A DNA stretch of 64,000 bases, from assembly GCF_042932805.1 (NCBI RefSeq), contig NZ_CP170633.1:186001-250000 (forward strand). Direction: 5' to 3'. Position 1 is the stretch's first letter, and each line of letters starts with the position of its first letter. Positions 25,818 through 35,338 of this stretch are shown here, in pieces. Under the pieces are notes generated by a model. The model was given only the letters and a program-made list of their open reading frames with translations. It did no database searches and was not told the origin of the DNA. Source of the DNA: Ascidiaceihabitans sp029251465. GTDB taxonomy: Bacteria > Pseudomonadota > Alphaproteobacteria > Rhodobacterales > Rhodobacteraceae. Made by a program: the position numbers and the translations under genes.

Positions 25818-28747
25818 GGCTGACTGATAAGGGTCTGATTGACCGCAACGCCCCTGTTTCGTTTTCATTTGACGGGGTCGAGTACAATGGGTTCAAGGGC
25901 GATACGCTCGCCTCTGCCTTGCTCGCAAACGAGGTGCGCCTTGTCGCGCGTTCGTTTAAATACCACCGTCCGCGCGGGATTTTGACCGCAGGTTCAGAGG
26001 AACCAAATGCACTCGTGACGATTGGATCTGGGGGGCGTGCCGATCCCAATGTGCGCGCCACGGTGCAAGAGATTTACACAGGCCTTGATGCGCGCAGTCA
26101 GAATGCTTGGCCGTCCCTTGGTTTTGATGCGCTGGCTGTGAATGATCTGGCAGCGCCTTTCTTGGGGGCTGGGTTTTACTACAAAACATTCATGTGGCCG
26201 CGCGCGTTTTGGGAACGGGTGTACGAGCCGATTATCCGACGCGCAGCTGGTCTTGGCGCGCTCAGCGGGCAGGCGAATACGGATAAATACGAACGCGCCT
26301 TCGCGCATTGTGATCTGTTGATTATCGGAGCTGGCCCTGCGGGTTTGATGGCGGCGTTGACGGCGGCGCGCTCAGGTGTGGATGTGATCCTTGCGGACGA
26401 AGACAGCATAATGGGCGGGCGTTTGAACGCGGAAACCTATAGGGTGGATGGGCAAAGGGGGGCTGACTGGGCGGCAAATATCGTCGTGGAATTGGCCGGC
26501 ATGGACAACGTTCGTCTGATGACGCGTACCACGGTGACGGGGGCGTACGACCAAGGCACCTATGGTGCGCTTGAACGAGTGAACCACCACACAGACCGGC
26601 GCGACGGCAAAGCCGTGCTTGAAACATTCTGGCGGATCGCGGCCAAGAAAACAGTGTTGGCGGCAGGTGCGCTAGAACGCCCCATCGCGTTTCAAAACAA
26701 CGATCGTCCCGGCATCATGATGGCGAATGCTGTGCGCGCTTATGTCAACCGCTGGGGGGTTGCCCCGGGCAAAACAGTCACGGTGTTTGCCAACAACGAT
26801 GATGCACATCGCAGCGCAATGGACCTGCAAAACGCAGGCGTGCATGTGGCCGCTGTGATCGACAGTCGCAACAGTGCAAAGGCGCTGGGCGATTACCGCT
26901 TGATCACCGGCGCGCAGGTTTGCGCCACGTCTGGCCGCAAGCAGTTGGAAAGCGTTACGTATCGCACAGCCAGCGGCGAAGACAGCATTTCGACCGATTG
27001 CCTGGCGATGTCGGGTGGGTGGAATCCGTCAGTGCACATGACGTGCCACATGAATGGGCGGCCCACGTGGCGCGAGGATATCGCGAGCTTTGTGCCCACG
27101 CCCGGTTCGATCCCGAACATGACGGTTGCAGGCGCGTGCAACGGCGATTTCTCCACAGCGGCGTGTTTGGCGGCGGGGGTCGCGGCGGCGCGCGACGCCC
27201 TTGCGGCCTTGGGGACCAAGCCCGCTGAGGTGCCGCGCCCGAATGCCGAAGACAGCGATTACAAGATGGAACCGCTCTGGGCTGTGGCCGGCAAAGGCCG
27301 CGCGTGGCTTGATTTCCAGAACGATGTGTCGGTCAAAGACGTCAAACAGGCGGCCACCGAAAATTTCCGCTCGGTTGAGCACATGAAGCGTTACACGACC
27401 CAAGGCATGGCGACCGATCAGGGCAAAAATTCAAACGTTAACGCGCTGGCGTTGTTGGCGGATGCGACGGGGCGTGGCATTCCTGAAACTGGCACAACGA
27501 CGTTTCGCCCGCCGTATTCGCCCGTGGCGATTGCCGCGATGGGCGCGGGGGCACAGGGCAAAGGGTTCATGCCTGAACGATTTATCACCAGCCATGCCGC
27601 GACAATCGAACGCGGTGCGCCGATGATGGAGGCAGGCCTGTGGTATCGCCCGTCATATTTTCCTGCCAAGGGTGAAACGCATTGGCGGCAATCTTGTGAT
27701 CGCGAGGTCAATCTGGTGCGCGAGGCGGTTGGCGTGTGCGATGTGTCCACGCTGGGCAAAATCGACATTCAGGGGCCAGACGCCGCAGCGCTGTTGGATT
27801 TTGTCTACACCAACATGTTTTCCACGCTCAAAACCGGGCGCGTACGCTATGGATTGATGTTGCGCGAAGACGGGCATGTGATGGATGACGGCACCACCGC
27901 GCGCCTGTCGAATACGCATTTTGTGATGACCACGACGACGGCAGCCGCAGGTCAGGTGATGCGCCATCTGGAATTTGTGACGCAGTGCCTGCGCCCCGAC
28001 TGGGACGTGCGGTTCACGTCTGTTACGGAACAATGGGCGCAGTTCGCGGTTGCGGGACCAAAGTCGCGCGAATTGCTGAACGGGTTGCTGTCGACGCCAA
28101 TCGACAATGAAACCTGGCCGTTCATGGCATGCGGAGGCGTGACCGTCGCTGGCGTCCAAGGGCGATTGTTCCGCATCTCGTTTTCGGGCGAACATGCCTA
28201 TGAAATCGCGGTGCCTGCGCGCTACGGTGACGCGCTGTTTTGGGTGCTGCTGAAACAGGCCGAAGCCATGGGCGGTGGTGCTTACGGAATGGAGGCCTTG
28301 AACGTGCTGCGCATCGAAAAGGGGTTCATCACGCATGGCGAAATTCACGGGCGGGTGACGGCGTTTGACATCGGGATGGACCGGATGATCAGTGCCAAAA
28401 AAGACTGCATCGGCAAGGTTATGTCGCAGCGCGAGGGCCTGTTGGATGAAGACCGCGAACAGCTGATGGGGTTCAAACCCGTGGGCGCGGTAAAGCAGTT
28501 GACGGGGGGCGCGCATTTCTATCCAGAAGGCGAGGACCCTACGCCTGACAACGACCAAGGCTACATGACTTCTGTCGGATTTTCCCCGACATTCGGGCAT
28601 TTCTTGGGGCTTGGATTTGTGCGTGGCGGTGCGGCACGACAAGGCGATCGTTTGCGCATGATCGACGCTGTGCGCGGCATCGAAACCGTGGTCGAAGTCT
28701 GCCACCCTGTCTTTTTTGACCCGAAAGGGGACCGTGCCCGTGGTTGA
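25814..28747 (+). CDS. soxA: Sarcosine oxidase subunit alpha
   Basis: The product is 977 residues from a GTG start in a GTGA overlap with soxD. Residues about 15-90 form a ferredoxin-like domain (SFSFDGVEYNGFKGDTLASALLAN), then an NAD-binding flavoprotein region (DLLIIGAGPAGLMAALTAARSG), and from about residue 600 a GcvT-like folate-binding domain (REAVGVCDVSTLGKIDIQGPDAAALLDFVYTN). It binds NAD and tetrahydrofolate, taking the methyl carbon to methylene-THF. Large antisense open frames here are composition shadows. Confidence 0.95.
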   Translation: MRLTDKGLIDRNAPVSFSFDGVEYNGFKGDTLASALLANEVRLVARSFKYHRPRGILTAGSEEPNALVTIGSGGRADPNVRATVQEIYTGLDARSQNAWPSLGFDALAVNDLAAPFLGAGFYYKTFMWPRAFWERVYEPIIRRAAGLGALSGQANTDKYERAFAHCDLLIIGAGPAGLMAALTAARSGVDVILADEDSIMGGRLNAETYRVDGQRGADWAANIVVELAGMDNVRLMTRTTVTGAYDQGTYGALERVNHHTDRRDGKAVLETFWRIAAKKTVLAAGALERPIAFQNNDRPGIMMANAVRAYVNRWGVAPGKTVTVFANNDDAHRSAMDLQNAGVHVAAVIDSRNSAKALGDYRLITGAQVCATSGRKQLESVTYRTASGEDSISTDCLAMSGGWNPSVHMTCHMNGRPTWREDIASFVPTPGSIPNMTVAGACNGDFSTAACLAAGVAAARDALAALGTKPAEVPRPNAEDSDYKMEPLWAVAGKGRAWLDFQNDVSVKDVKQAATENFRSVEHMKRYTTQGMATDQGKNSNVNALALLADATGRGIPETGTTTFRPPYSPVAIAAMGAGAQGKGFMPERFITSHAATIERGAPMMEAGLWYRPSYFPAKGETHWRQSCDREVNLVREAVGVCDVSTLGKIDIQGPDAAALLDFVYTNMFSTLKTGRVRYGLMLREDGHVMDDGTTARLSNTHFVMTTTTAAAGQVMRHLEFVTQCLRPDWDVRFTSVTEQWAQFAVAGPKSRELLNGLLSTPIDNETWPFMACGGVTVAGVQGRLFRISFSGEHAYEIAVPARYGDALFWVLLKQAEAMGGGAYGMEALNVLRIEKGFITHGEIHGRVTAFDIGMDRMISAKKDCIGKVMSQREGLLDEDREQLMGFKPVGAVKQLTGGAHFYPEGEDPTPDNDQGYMTSVGFSPTFGHFLGLGFVRGGAARQGDRLRMIDAVRGIETVVEVCHPVFFDPKGDRARG

Positions 28748-29285
28748 TTTGAAACCTAAAACGCCGCTCGATAATATGGTTCCGTTGACCATCGGCACCG
28801 TGACATTCGCGGAAATCGACGCGGGACCACTGACTTCGATGTCACCATATCTTGGGCAGGCAGGCAACCTGTCAGACGCTTTGAAATCTGCCCATGGCAT
28901 GACGCTGCCCGGCCCCAATCGCGCAACTGGCAAAGACGGTGCGCGTGGAATTTGGTTCGGCCGCGACCAAGCGTTGTTGATTGGGCCGCCCCCGCACCAC
29001 ACGCTCGCCAAACACGCCGCGTTGACAGATCAGACCGATGCGTGGGCCACAACGACGCTCACGGGTGCGCAGGCCACGGATGTTTTGGCCCGTCTGACCC
29101 CGCTTGATCTACGCGATGCACATTTCAAACGCGGACACACGGCGCGCAGTGATTTGATGCACATGAACGCCTCGATCACGCGCTTGGGCACCGACACGTT
29201 CATGATTATGGTGTTCCGATCCATGGCGCAGACGTTACTGCACGACATTCAAACGGCTATGGAAGGTGTGGCGGCGCGCGGATAA
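28734..29285 (+). CDS. soxG: Sarcosine oxidase subunit gamma
   Basis: I choose GTG 28734, which has AAAGGGG six bases upstream; it gives 183 residues and a 14-base overlap with soxA. GTG 28740 is an alternative. Gamma subunits are poorly conserved, but the length, the position after soxA and the C-terminal segment (RSDLMHMNASITRLGTD) fit the SoxG family, a distant GcvT-like structural subunit. Confidence 0.85.
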   Translation: MPVVDLKPKTPLDNMVPLTIGTVTFAEIDAGPLTSMSPYLGQAGNLSDALKSAHGMTLPGPNRATGKDGARGIWFGRDQALLIGPPPHHTLAKHAALTDQTDAWATTTLTGAQATDVLARLTPLDLRDAHFKRGHTARSDLMHMNASITRLGTDTFMIMVFRSMAQTLLHDIQTAMEGVAARG

Positions 29286-29324
29286 GCTGCTGCGAATCTT
29301 GTCCGTGTTTTCTGGAGCCGTCTT

Positions 29325-29636
29325 ATGCTGTCCCTTTTTCGCCTGACCACCATCGCCGCCGTTTTAGCCGCCGGAACTGCGCATGCTGAAACCATCAGCA
29401 AGGATGACGATTGCGTCTATCAAGGCCAGGTTGTCGCCGCGATCCAAGCTGCGCGGCTGGAACGCGTCAAAGAAAGCCAGTTGGCTGAACACATCGCCGC
29501 GAGCAATCCTGAATGGCCGGAGCGCTATAATAAGGCGATCACGGTCTTGGGTGGTCCGATCTACGATCTGAAACGTCGCGACATTAAATCTGTCGATCTG
29601 GGCACCCAATGGAAGGATGCCTGCCAGTCCAAGTGA
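29325..29636 (+). CDS. Small secreted protein of unknown function
   Basis: The product is 103 residues with a signal peptide (MLSLFRLTTIAAVLAAGTAHA) cleaved near residue 21. The mature part has two Cys residues (DDDCVYQGQ and near the C-terminus KDACQSK), which could form a disulfide in the periplasm, and is otherwise helical and charged. No family recognised. It lies 39 bases after soxG and may simply be next to it by chance. Confidence 0.7.
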   Translation: MLSLFRLTTIAAVLAAGTAHAETISKDDDCVYQGQVVAAIQAARLERVKESQLAEHIAASNPEWPERYNKAITVLGGPIYDLKRRDIKSVDLGTQWKDACQSK

Positions 29637-29703
29637 CGAACTTTGGCAATTGTCACAACGGCGGCCCTAGACTCTGACCGTCGCAGACCAATATTGTATA
29701 AAC

Positions 29704-31677
29704 ATGAGCCTGCCCCCCGGATTCCTTGACGAACTGCGCACCCGCGCCAGCCTGTCCCAAGTGGTCGGGCGCAAAGTCATATGGGACACACGCAAGTCGA
29801 ACCAAGGCAAAGGCGACATGTGGGCACCGTGCCCCTTCCATCAGGAAAAATCCGCCAGCTTTCACGTCGATGACCGCAAGGGCTTTTACTACTGCTTTGG
29901 CTGTCATGCCAAAGGCGACGCGATTTCATTCGTGCGCGAAACCGAAAACGTCAGCTTTATCGAGGCGGTGAAAATCCTCGCGGATGAGGCCGGCATGCCG
30001 ATGCCGGAACAAGACCCCAAGGCCCAAGAAAAAGCCGACCGCCGCACGTTGTTGGCCGAAGTTATGGAGCACGCGGTCAAGTTTTTCCGCATGACCTTGC
30101 AACAAGGTGTCGCGGCTGATGCGCGGTCCTATCTGGAGCGGCGCGGTCTTAAGGCGCAAGCAATCGAGCGTTGGGAAATCGGATTTGCCCCCGACACCTG
30201 GCAAGGGCTGTGGGATCATTTGATCGGAAAAGGCGTCGAACCTGACCTGATCCTAGGGGCCGGATTGGGCAAACCCAGCCAAAAAGGTGGCAAGCCCTAC
30301 GATACATTTCGCGGGCGCATTATGTTCCCGATCCGCGATGCGCGTGGGCGCTGCACGGCGTTTGGTGGCCGCGCGATGGACCCGAACGACAACGCAAAAT
30401 ACTTGAACTCGCCCGAGACCGAATTGTTCGACAAGGGCCGCAGCCTGTACAACCACGGCCCTGCGCGCACGGCTGCGGGCAAAGGCCAACCGCTGATTGT
30501 CGGCGAAGGCTACATGGACGTGATCGCCATGTCCGAATTCGGGTTCGAGGGCGCAGTTGCCCCGTTGGGCACCGCGATCACCGAAAGCCAGCTGCAAATG
30601 ATGTGGCGCGTCGCCCCCGAACCAATCATCGCGCTGGACGGTGACACTGCGGGCTTGCGCGCCGCGATGCGCCTGATTGATCTGGCGTTGCCGTTGCTTG
30701 AGGCCGGGCAATCCTTGCGATTTGCGCTGATGCCAGACGGCCAAGACCCCGATGACGTTCTAAAGGCGAACGGCGCACCGGCGCTGAAAAAGCTGCTGGA
30801 TGGTGCTATTCCGATGGTGCAATTGCTGTGGCAACGCGAAACCGACGGCAAGGTTTTTGACAGTCCCGAACGCAAGGCGATGCTGGACAAAGTGCTGCGC
30901 GAAAAGATCAAAACCATCAAAGATCCGTCGATCCGCAATCACTACGGCCAAGCGATCAAGGAAATGCGCTGGGATTTGTTTTCCACCAAGCGCCCGAACC
31001 AGCAGCGTCGCCAACAAAATGGTGGCTTTCAAAAGGGCGGGTTCAAAGGCAAATGGCAGCCGCCACAAAACGCGCAAGCAACGACAAAATCATCGGCCCT
31101 TGCCAACGGGCAGGGCGACGCCGTCACGGTGCATTTGCGCCAGTCGGTGATCTTGGCGGCCCTCGTGTGTACCCCGCAAGTGGCCGAAGAATTCGAAACC
31201 AGTCTCGAAAACATGAGCTTTCGCAACAGTGAGCACAGCGACATTCGCAACCTGATTCTACGCAACCTGGGGGCCAGCACAGAGGTGTTGCGCGAAAATA
31301 TATACAGCGCACTGGGGCCCGATGCTCTTGAAAATCTGCTCGGCGCAAGCCATGTCGCAATCATCCCGTGCATCCGAACACCGGGCGATGCCGACAAGGC
31401 CCGCATGACTGTGGCCGAAGAGCTTGCCAAACTTGAAACGGTGCGGGGATTGGACGCTGAAATTGCGGATGCAGTAGAAGACCTAGCCGGCGTGGCCGAT
31501 GAAGGCGTCACATGGCGCCTAACCCAGGCCGCTTTGGCCGCAGAAGAAGCGGTGCGCAGCACACAAGAAGACAAAGGCGATTACGTCAGAGGATCCAACG
31601 GTGCCAACGTCAGTCGTGACGAACGCAGTGCCTTGGATGCGTTGATGGAAACGATTCGTTTTTCAAAAGGCAGCTAA
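29704..31677 (+). CDS. dnaG: DNA primase
   Basis: The product is 657 residues. The N-terminal zinc finger has Cys-x2-His and Cys-x2-Cys (PCPFHQEKSASF; YYCFGCHAKGDA). The TOPRIM domain shows VGEGYMDVIAM and ALDGDTAGLRA, with a further DGQDPDD. A linker of low complexity (about residues 425-460, rich in Gln, Gly and Lys) leads to the C-terminal helicase-binding domain. No clear Shine-Dalgarno sequence precedes the ATG. It lies 130 bases before rpoD, the classical macromolecular synthesis pair. Confidence 0.95.
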   Translation: MSLPPGFLDELRTRASLSQVVGRKVIWDTRKSNQGKGDMWAPCPFHQEKSASFHVDDRKGFYYCFGCHAKGDAISFVRETENVSFIEAVKILADEAGMPMPEQDPKAQEKADRRTLLAEVMEHAVKFFRMTLQQGVAADARSYLERRGLKAQAIERWEIGFAPDTWQGLWDHLIGKGVEPDLILGAGLGKPSQKGGKPYDTFRGRIMFPIRDARGRCTAFGGRAMDPNDNAKYLNSPETELFDKGRSLYNHGPARTAAGKGQPLIVGEGYMDVIAMSEFGFEGAVAPLGTAITESQLQMMWRVAPEPIIALDGDTAGLRAAMRLIDLALPLLEAGQSLRFALMPDGQDPDDVLKANGAPALKKLLDGAIPMVQLLWQRETDGKVFDSPERKAMLDKVLREKIKTIKDPSIRNHYGQAIKEMRWDLFSTKRPNQQRRQQNGGFQKGGFKGKWQPPQNAQATTKSSALANGQGDAVTVHLRQSVILAALVCTPQVAEEFETSLENMSFRNSEHSDIRNLILRNLGASTEVLRENIYSALGPDALENLLGASHVAIIPCIRTPGDADKARMTVAEELAKLETVRGLDAEIADAVEDLAGVADEGVTWRLTQAALAAEEAVRSTQEDKGDYVRGSNGANVSRDERSALDALMETIRFSKGS

Positions 31678-31719
31678 TTGTGCCTTTTGAGTATGAATCC
31701 TTAGGAAAAAGACGGTAAA

Positions 31720-31779
31720 CGGGTGGCCGAATCACCCGAAGGCGTGAATGATTCTCTGACTGATTCGTTTTTCGAATCA
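31720..31779 (+). promoter_or_regulatory. Two perfect stem-loops in the rpoD leader
   Basis: CGGGTG and CACCCG (31720-31738) enclose seven bases, and TGATTCG and CGAATCA (31761-31779) enclose TTTTT. Both lie between dnaG and rpoD. The loop side of the second repeats a 12-mer, GATTCGTTTTTC, that also occurs at the end of dnaG (31653-31664). Neither has a following T-tract, so a leader, processing or attenuation role is more likely than full termination. Confidence 0.45.
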
Positions 31780-31807
31780 CTTCCGGAGCCCTGACTAGGA
31801 GCACTCG

Positions 31808-33781
31808 ATGGCCGCGAAAGACAATGACGACGCCAAGCGCGAAGATGCAGATGGCGATCACTCGCTTGATATGAGCCAAGCGGCCATCAAGAAGATGATC
31901 GGTGAAGCCCGTGAAAAGGGCTATATCACCTATGACCAACTGAACACGGTGTTGCCCCCTGATCAGGTAAGTTCTGAACAAATTGAAGACGTTATGTCGA
32001 TGCTGTCCGAAATGGGCATCAACATTATCGAAGACGAAGATGCCGAAGAAGACAAAGGGCCGACCGATCTGGTTGCCACCGAAGGCACACGCGATCTGAC
32101 GCTGGGTTCGACGGGCCAAGAAAAACTGGACCGCACCGATGACCCTGTCCGCATGTACTTGCGTGAAATGGGATCGGTCGAACTGCTGAGCCGTGAAGGC
32201 GAAATCGCGATTGCCAAACGCATCGAGGCGGGCCGTAACACGATGATCGCCGGGCTTTGTGAAAGCCCGCTGACGTTTCAGGCGATCACAATCTGGCGCG
32301 ACGAACTGTTGTCCGAAGAGATTTTGCTGCGCGACGTGATCGACCTTGAGGCGACATTTGGCGATCAAATGGGTGAGGAAGAAGAAACCACACCTGTTGT
32401 GCCTGTCGTTCCTGGGGCCGCTACCACCGAAGAAGCCAAGCCAGAAGTCGACGCCGATGGTAACCCGATCACCACGGATGACGACGATGATGACGAAGAC
32501 GAGCAAGCCAACATGTCGCTGGCCGCGATGGAAGCTGCGCTGAAACCGCAGGTTCTAGAGGCGCTCGACATCATTGCTGATGACTACGTTCAACTGTCGC
32601 AAATGCAGGACAGCCGGATTTCGGCGACCCTGAACGAAGACGGGTCTTTTTCTGAAAAAGACGAAAAGAAGTATCAAAAACTGCGCTCGGAAATCGTTTT
32701 GCTGGTCAACGAATTGCACCTGCACAACAACCGTATCGAGGCCTTGATTGACCAGCTGTACGGCATCAACCGTCGCATCATGCAGATCGACAGTGCGATT
32801 GTGAAACTGGCCGACCAAGCACGGATTAACCGCAAGGAATTTGTTGAAGAATACCGTGGCCGTGAATTAGATCCGAACTGGCTCGAAGAGATGGGTCAAA
32901 AGGCTGGTCGCGGCTGGCAGATGTTCATCGAACGCTCTACCGAAAAAGTCGAAGAACTGCGCGGCGAAATGGCCCAAGTTGGTCAATACGTTGGTCTTGA
33001 TATCCCTGAATTCCGCCGCATTGTGCAGCAAGTTCAAAAGGGTGAAAAAGAAGCCCGCCAAGCCAAAAAAGAAATGGTCGAAGCGAACCTTCGTTTGGTC
33101 ATTTCGATTGCCAAAAAATACACAAACCGCGGTCTGCAATTCCTCGATTTGATCCAAGAAGGTAACATTGGCCTGATGAAGGCCGTCGATAAGTTCGAAT
33201 ACCGTCGCGGTTACAAGTTTTCGACTTATGCCACTTGGTGGATCCGTCAGGCGATCACGCGTTCTATCGCGGATCAGGCGCGCACGATCCGTATTCCTGT
33301 GCACATGATCGAAACGATCAACAAACTGGTCCGCACAGGTCGTCAGATGTTGCACGAAATCGGTCGCGAACCGACACCAGAGGAATTGGCAGAAAAACTG
33401 CAAATGCCTTTGGAAAAAGTCCGCAAGGTGATGAAAATCGCCAAAGAACCGATTTCTTTGGAAACTCCGATTGGCGACGAAGAAGACAGCCAGTTGGGCG
33501 ATTTCATCGAGGACAAGAATGCCGTGCTGCCTTTGGACAGCGCCATTCAGGAAAACCTCAAGGAAACGACAACACGGGTTCTGGCCTCGCTTACGCCACG
33601 TGAAGAACGTGTTTTGCGGATGCGGTTTGGTATCGGCATGAACACCGATCACACGCTCGAAGAAGTGGGCCAACAGTTCAGCGTAACGCGCGAACGTATT
33701 CGTCAGATCGAAGCCAAAGCACTGCGCAAACTGAAACATCCGTCCCGTTCGCGCAAACTGCGGTCGTTCCTGGACCAGTAA
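31808..33781 (+). CDS. rpoD: RNA polymerase primary sigma factor
   Basis: The product is 657 residues. It has region 1.1 (ITYDQLNTVLPPD), region 1.2 (DDPVRMYLREMGSVELLSREGE), the acidic non-conserved insert (about residues 195-245, with runs of Asp and Glu), regions 2.1-2.4 (NLRLVISIAKKYTNRGLQFLD; FSTYATWWIRQAITR), region 3 (GREPTPEELAEKL) and region 4.2 (TLEEVGQQFSVTRERIRQIEAKALRKLKHP). A ribosome-binding site (CTAGGAG) precedes the ATG. Confidence 0.97.
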   Translation: MAAKDNDDAKREDADGDHSLDMSQAAIKKMIGEAREKGYITYDQLNTVLPPDQVSSEQIEDVMSMLSEMGINIIEDEDAEEDKGPTDLVATEGTRDLTLGSTGQEKLDRTDDPVRMYLREMGSVELLSREGEIAIAKRIEAGRNTMIAGLCESPLTFQAITIWRDELLSEEILLRDVIDLEATFGDQMGEEEETTPVVPVVPGAATTEEAKPEVDADGNPITTDDDDDDEDEQANMSLAAMEAALKPQVLEALDIIADDYVQLSQMQDSRISATLNEDGSFSEKDEKKYQKLRSEIVLLVNELHLHNNRIEALIDQLYGINRRIMQIDSAIVKLADQARINRKEFVEEYRGRELDPNWLEEMGQKAGRGWQMFIERSTEKVEELRGEMAQVGQYVGLDIPEFRRIVQQVQKGEKEARQAKKEMVEANLRLVISIAKKYTNRGLQFLDLIQEGNIGLMKAVDKFEYRRGYKFSTYATWWIRQAITRSIADQARTIRIPVHMIETINKLVRTGRQMLHEIGREPTPEELAEKLQMPLEKVRKVMKIAKEPISLETPIGDEEDSQLGDFIEDKNAVLPLDSAIQENLKETTTRVLASLTPREERVLRMRFGIGMNTDHTLEEVGQQFSVTRERIRQIEAKALRKLKHPSRSRKLRSFLDQ

Positions 33782-33809
33782 GCGAAACAAGACATTTCGA
33801 CACAAAATC

Positions 33810-33840
33810 AAACGCCGTCCTTACAAGGGGCGGCGTTTTG
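33810..33840 (+). terminator. Rho-independent terminator of rpoD
   Basis: AAACGCCGTCC pairs with GGGCGGCGTTT (one T-G pair) around a seven-base loop, ending in a short T run, 28 bases after the rpoD stop. The T-tract is short, so termination may be incomplete. Confidence 0.8.
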
Positions 33841-33854
33841 CATATATCGGGTCT

Positions 33855-34298
33855 ATGGATATGCAAATCACAAACGCCCCTCCGCCAGAAGTGTCGGACA
33901 CAGACCTGATCGTCTTTGATGGCGAATGCGTTTTGTGCTCGGGATTCTTCCGTTTTATGATCGAGCGCGACGCAGGTCGTTTCCGGTTTGCCACCGCACA
34001 ATCACCGGTCGGGCAGTCCCTGTACAAGCATCTTGGCTTGCCGGTGACCGATTTTGAAACCAACCTCGTGATTGTAAATGGCGTGACCTATCAACGCCTT
34101 GATGCATTTTGTGCGGCGATGCAAAGCCTCGGGTGGCCTTGGCGTGCACTTGGCGTGGCGCGGTTTTTGCCAAGCCTAATCAAAAATCCGATGTATCATT
34201 TGATCGCGCGCAATCGCTACCGAATTTTTGGATGCTACGAGACTTGCATGATGCCAACACCTGACATCATTTCGCGTTTCGTGAAAAATGGCACATGA
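33855..34298 (+). CDS. DCC family thiol-disulfide oxidoreductase-like protein (DUF393)
   Basis: The product is 147 residues. LIVFDGECVLCSGFFRFMIERD carries the D-x-x-C-x2-C motif that names the DCC family, within a thioredoxin-like fold; RFATAQSPVGQSL and RYRIFGCYETCMMP complete it. Redox activity is predicted from the family, not demonstrated here. It overlaps the DUF4166 gene by four bases, implying a joint role. Confidence 0.88.
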   Translation: MDMQITNAPPPEVSDTDLIVFDGECVLCSGFFRFMIERDAGRFRFATAQSPVGQSLYKHLGLPVTDFETNLVIVNGVTYQRLDAFCAAMQSLGWPWRALGVARFLPSLIKNPMYHLIARNRYRIFGCYETCMMPTPDIISRFVKNGT

Positions 34299-34846
34299 TC
34301 CAATCCCCGTTTCAACGTGCCTTGGGGCCAGATTTTGCCAAGTTGCCCGCGGCTTTGCAGCGCTTTCACAGCAGTGATCCGCCGTGCCGGTTTCACGGCC
34401 GTGCGCGGGTTGAGCACGGGCGCGGCATCTTGCCAGCGATTGCCATCAAATCGGGCGGGTTTCCACCGCAGACCACAGACACTGCGATCTCCATCACCGT
34501 GACGTCAAATTCTGTATCAGAAACATGGGAACGTATGTTTGGCACCCATAAAACTACGTCTGAACTGCGCTACGATACGGCCACATCAGCCATCATCGAA
34601 CGGTTTGGAACTGTGACCTGCACCCTTGTGCCTGCGCTGAACGATGGTGTTCTGAATGTCGCTGTCGTACGTGCATCAGTGCTGGGCATACCTTTGCCGA
34701 GGTTCATTTCACCCCGCAGTGACTCCCGCGAGTGGCAAGACGAACAGGGCCGGTTTTGCTTTGATATTGCGGCTTATTTAGGCGGGGATCGCTTGTTGAT
34801 CCGGTATTCAGGATGGCTTGAACCAGCTCTGCGCACCACCTCGTGA
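34295..34846 (+). CDS. DUF4166 domain protein
   Basis: The product is 183 residues, translationally coupled to the DCC gene (ATGA). The opening FQRALGPDFAKLPAALQRFH and the central WERMFGTHKTTSEL match the DUF4166 family, which is also found fused to saccharopine-dehydrogenase-like proteins. There is no signal peptide or catalytic motif that I recognise. Function unknown. Confidence 0.8.
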   Translation: MIQSPFQRALGPDFAKLPAALQRFHSSDPPCRFHGRARVEHGRGILPAIAIKSGGFPPQTTDTAISITVTSNSVSETWERMFGTHKTTSELRYDTATSAIIERFGTVTCTLVPALNDGVLNVAVVRASVLGIPLPRFISPRSDSREWQDEQGRFCFDIAAYLGGDRLLIRYSGWLEPALRTTS

Positions 34847-34902
34847 TTTTGATGTGAACGAAGGACGCACTACATGAAAGTCAGCTAAAGGAGAACGTTC
34901 TA

Positions 34903-35313
34903 ATGCGTAAATTTACCCCCTGTGTGATGATCGCCGCCACCTGTGCAGCCTTTGGTACAGCCGCGTCGGCCAACGGGTTCTATTTGGATCCACGGCTGGA
35001 TGTGAACCCTGTATCCGCAACCCAATTCGAGGTTATCGAGGGCCGGGGTGAAGGCGCGCGCGGTATGTGGTGCGCTGCGGCCTTGCACTCGGTTAACCAA
35101 CTTGGCGTGCAACGCGGACGGATTTACGTCGCTCAAGCACGCGGTCTGGCCGTGACGGCGCAAGGACGCAAGGGCGTGGTGTTTTCGACCCAAGCTGTTG
35201 GCGATGCTGGTCCTTCACCCTCGGTGACAGTGCGTCAGGTCGGGGCCAACCTACCTGTGCAGCATGCCCTGCAATTTTGCCGTGATTACGACATCAACAG
35301 CTCCGATTTCTAA
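34903..35313 (+). CDS. Secreted two-cysteine protein, tandem paralogue 1 of 3
   Basis: The product is 136 residues with a signal peptide cleaved after ASA (residue 23) and a strong AAAGGAGAA ribosome-binding site. The mature protein contains FEVIEGRGEGARGMWCAAA (Cys57) and ends LQFCRDYDINSSDF (Cys126). The same framework (F-x-V/I-x-E/S, GA-R-GMWCAA, an IYV strand, KGVVFST, and a C-terminal FCRD) recurs in the next two genes. The two Cys probably pair in the periplasm. I do not recognise the family. Confidence 0.75.
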   Translation: MRKFTPCVMIAATCAAFGTAASANGFYLDPRLDVNPVSATQFEVIEGRGEGARGMWCAAALHSVNQLGVQRGRIYVAQARGLAVTAQGRKGVVFSTQAVGDAGPSPSVTVRQVGANLPVQHALQFCRDYDINSSDF

Positions 35314-35338
35314 GCCTCATTGATCAAAGGATACTATC

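Noticed and set aside
27653..29011. Long minus-strand open frame opposite soxA/soxG
   Set aside because: Its translation is rich in His and Arg with no motif, typical of an antisense shadow of a high-GC gene.
32867..33811. 314-codon minus-strand frame opposite rpoD
   Set aside because: Phe/His-rich antisense of a highly conserved gene; no support.
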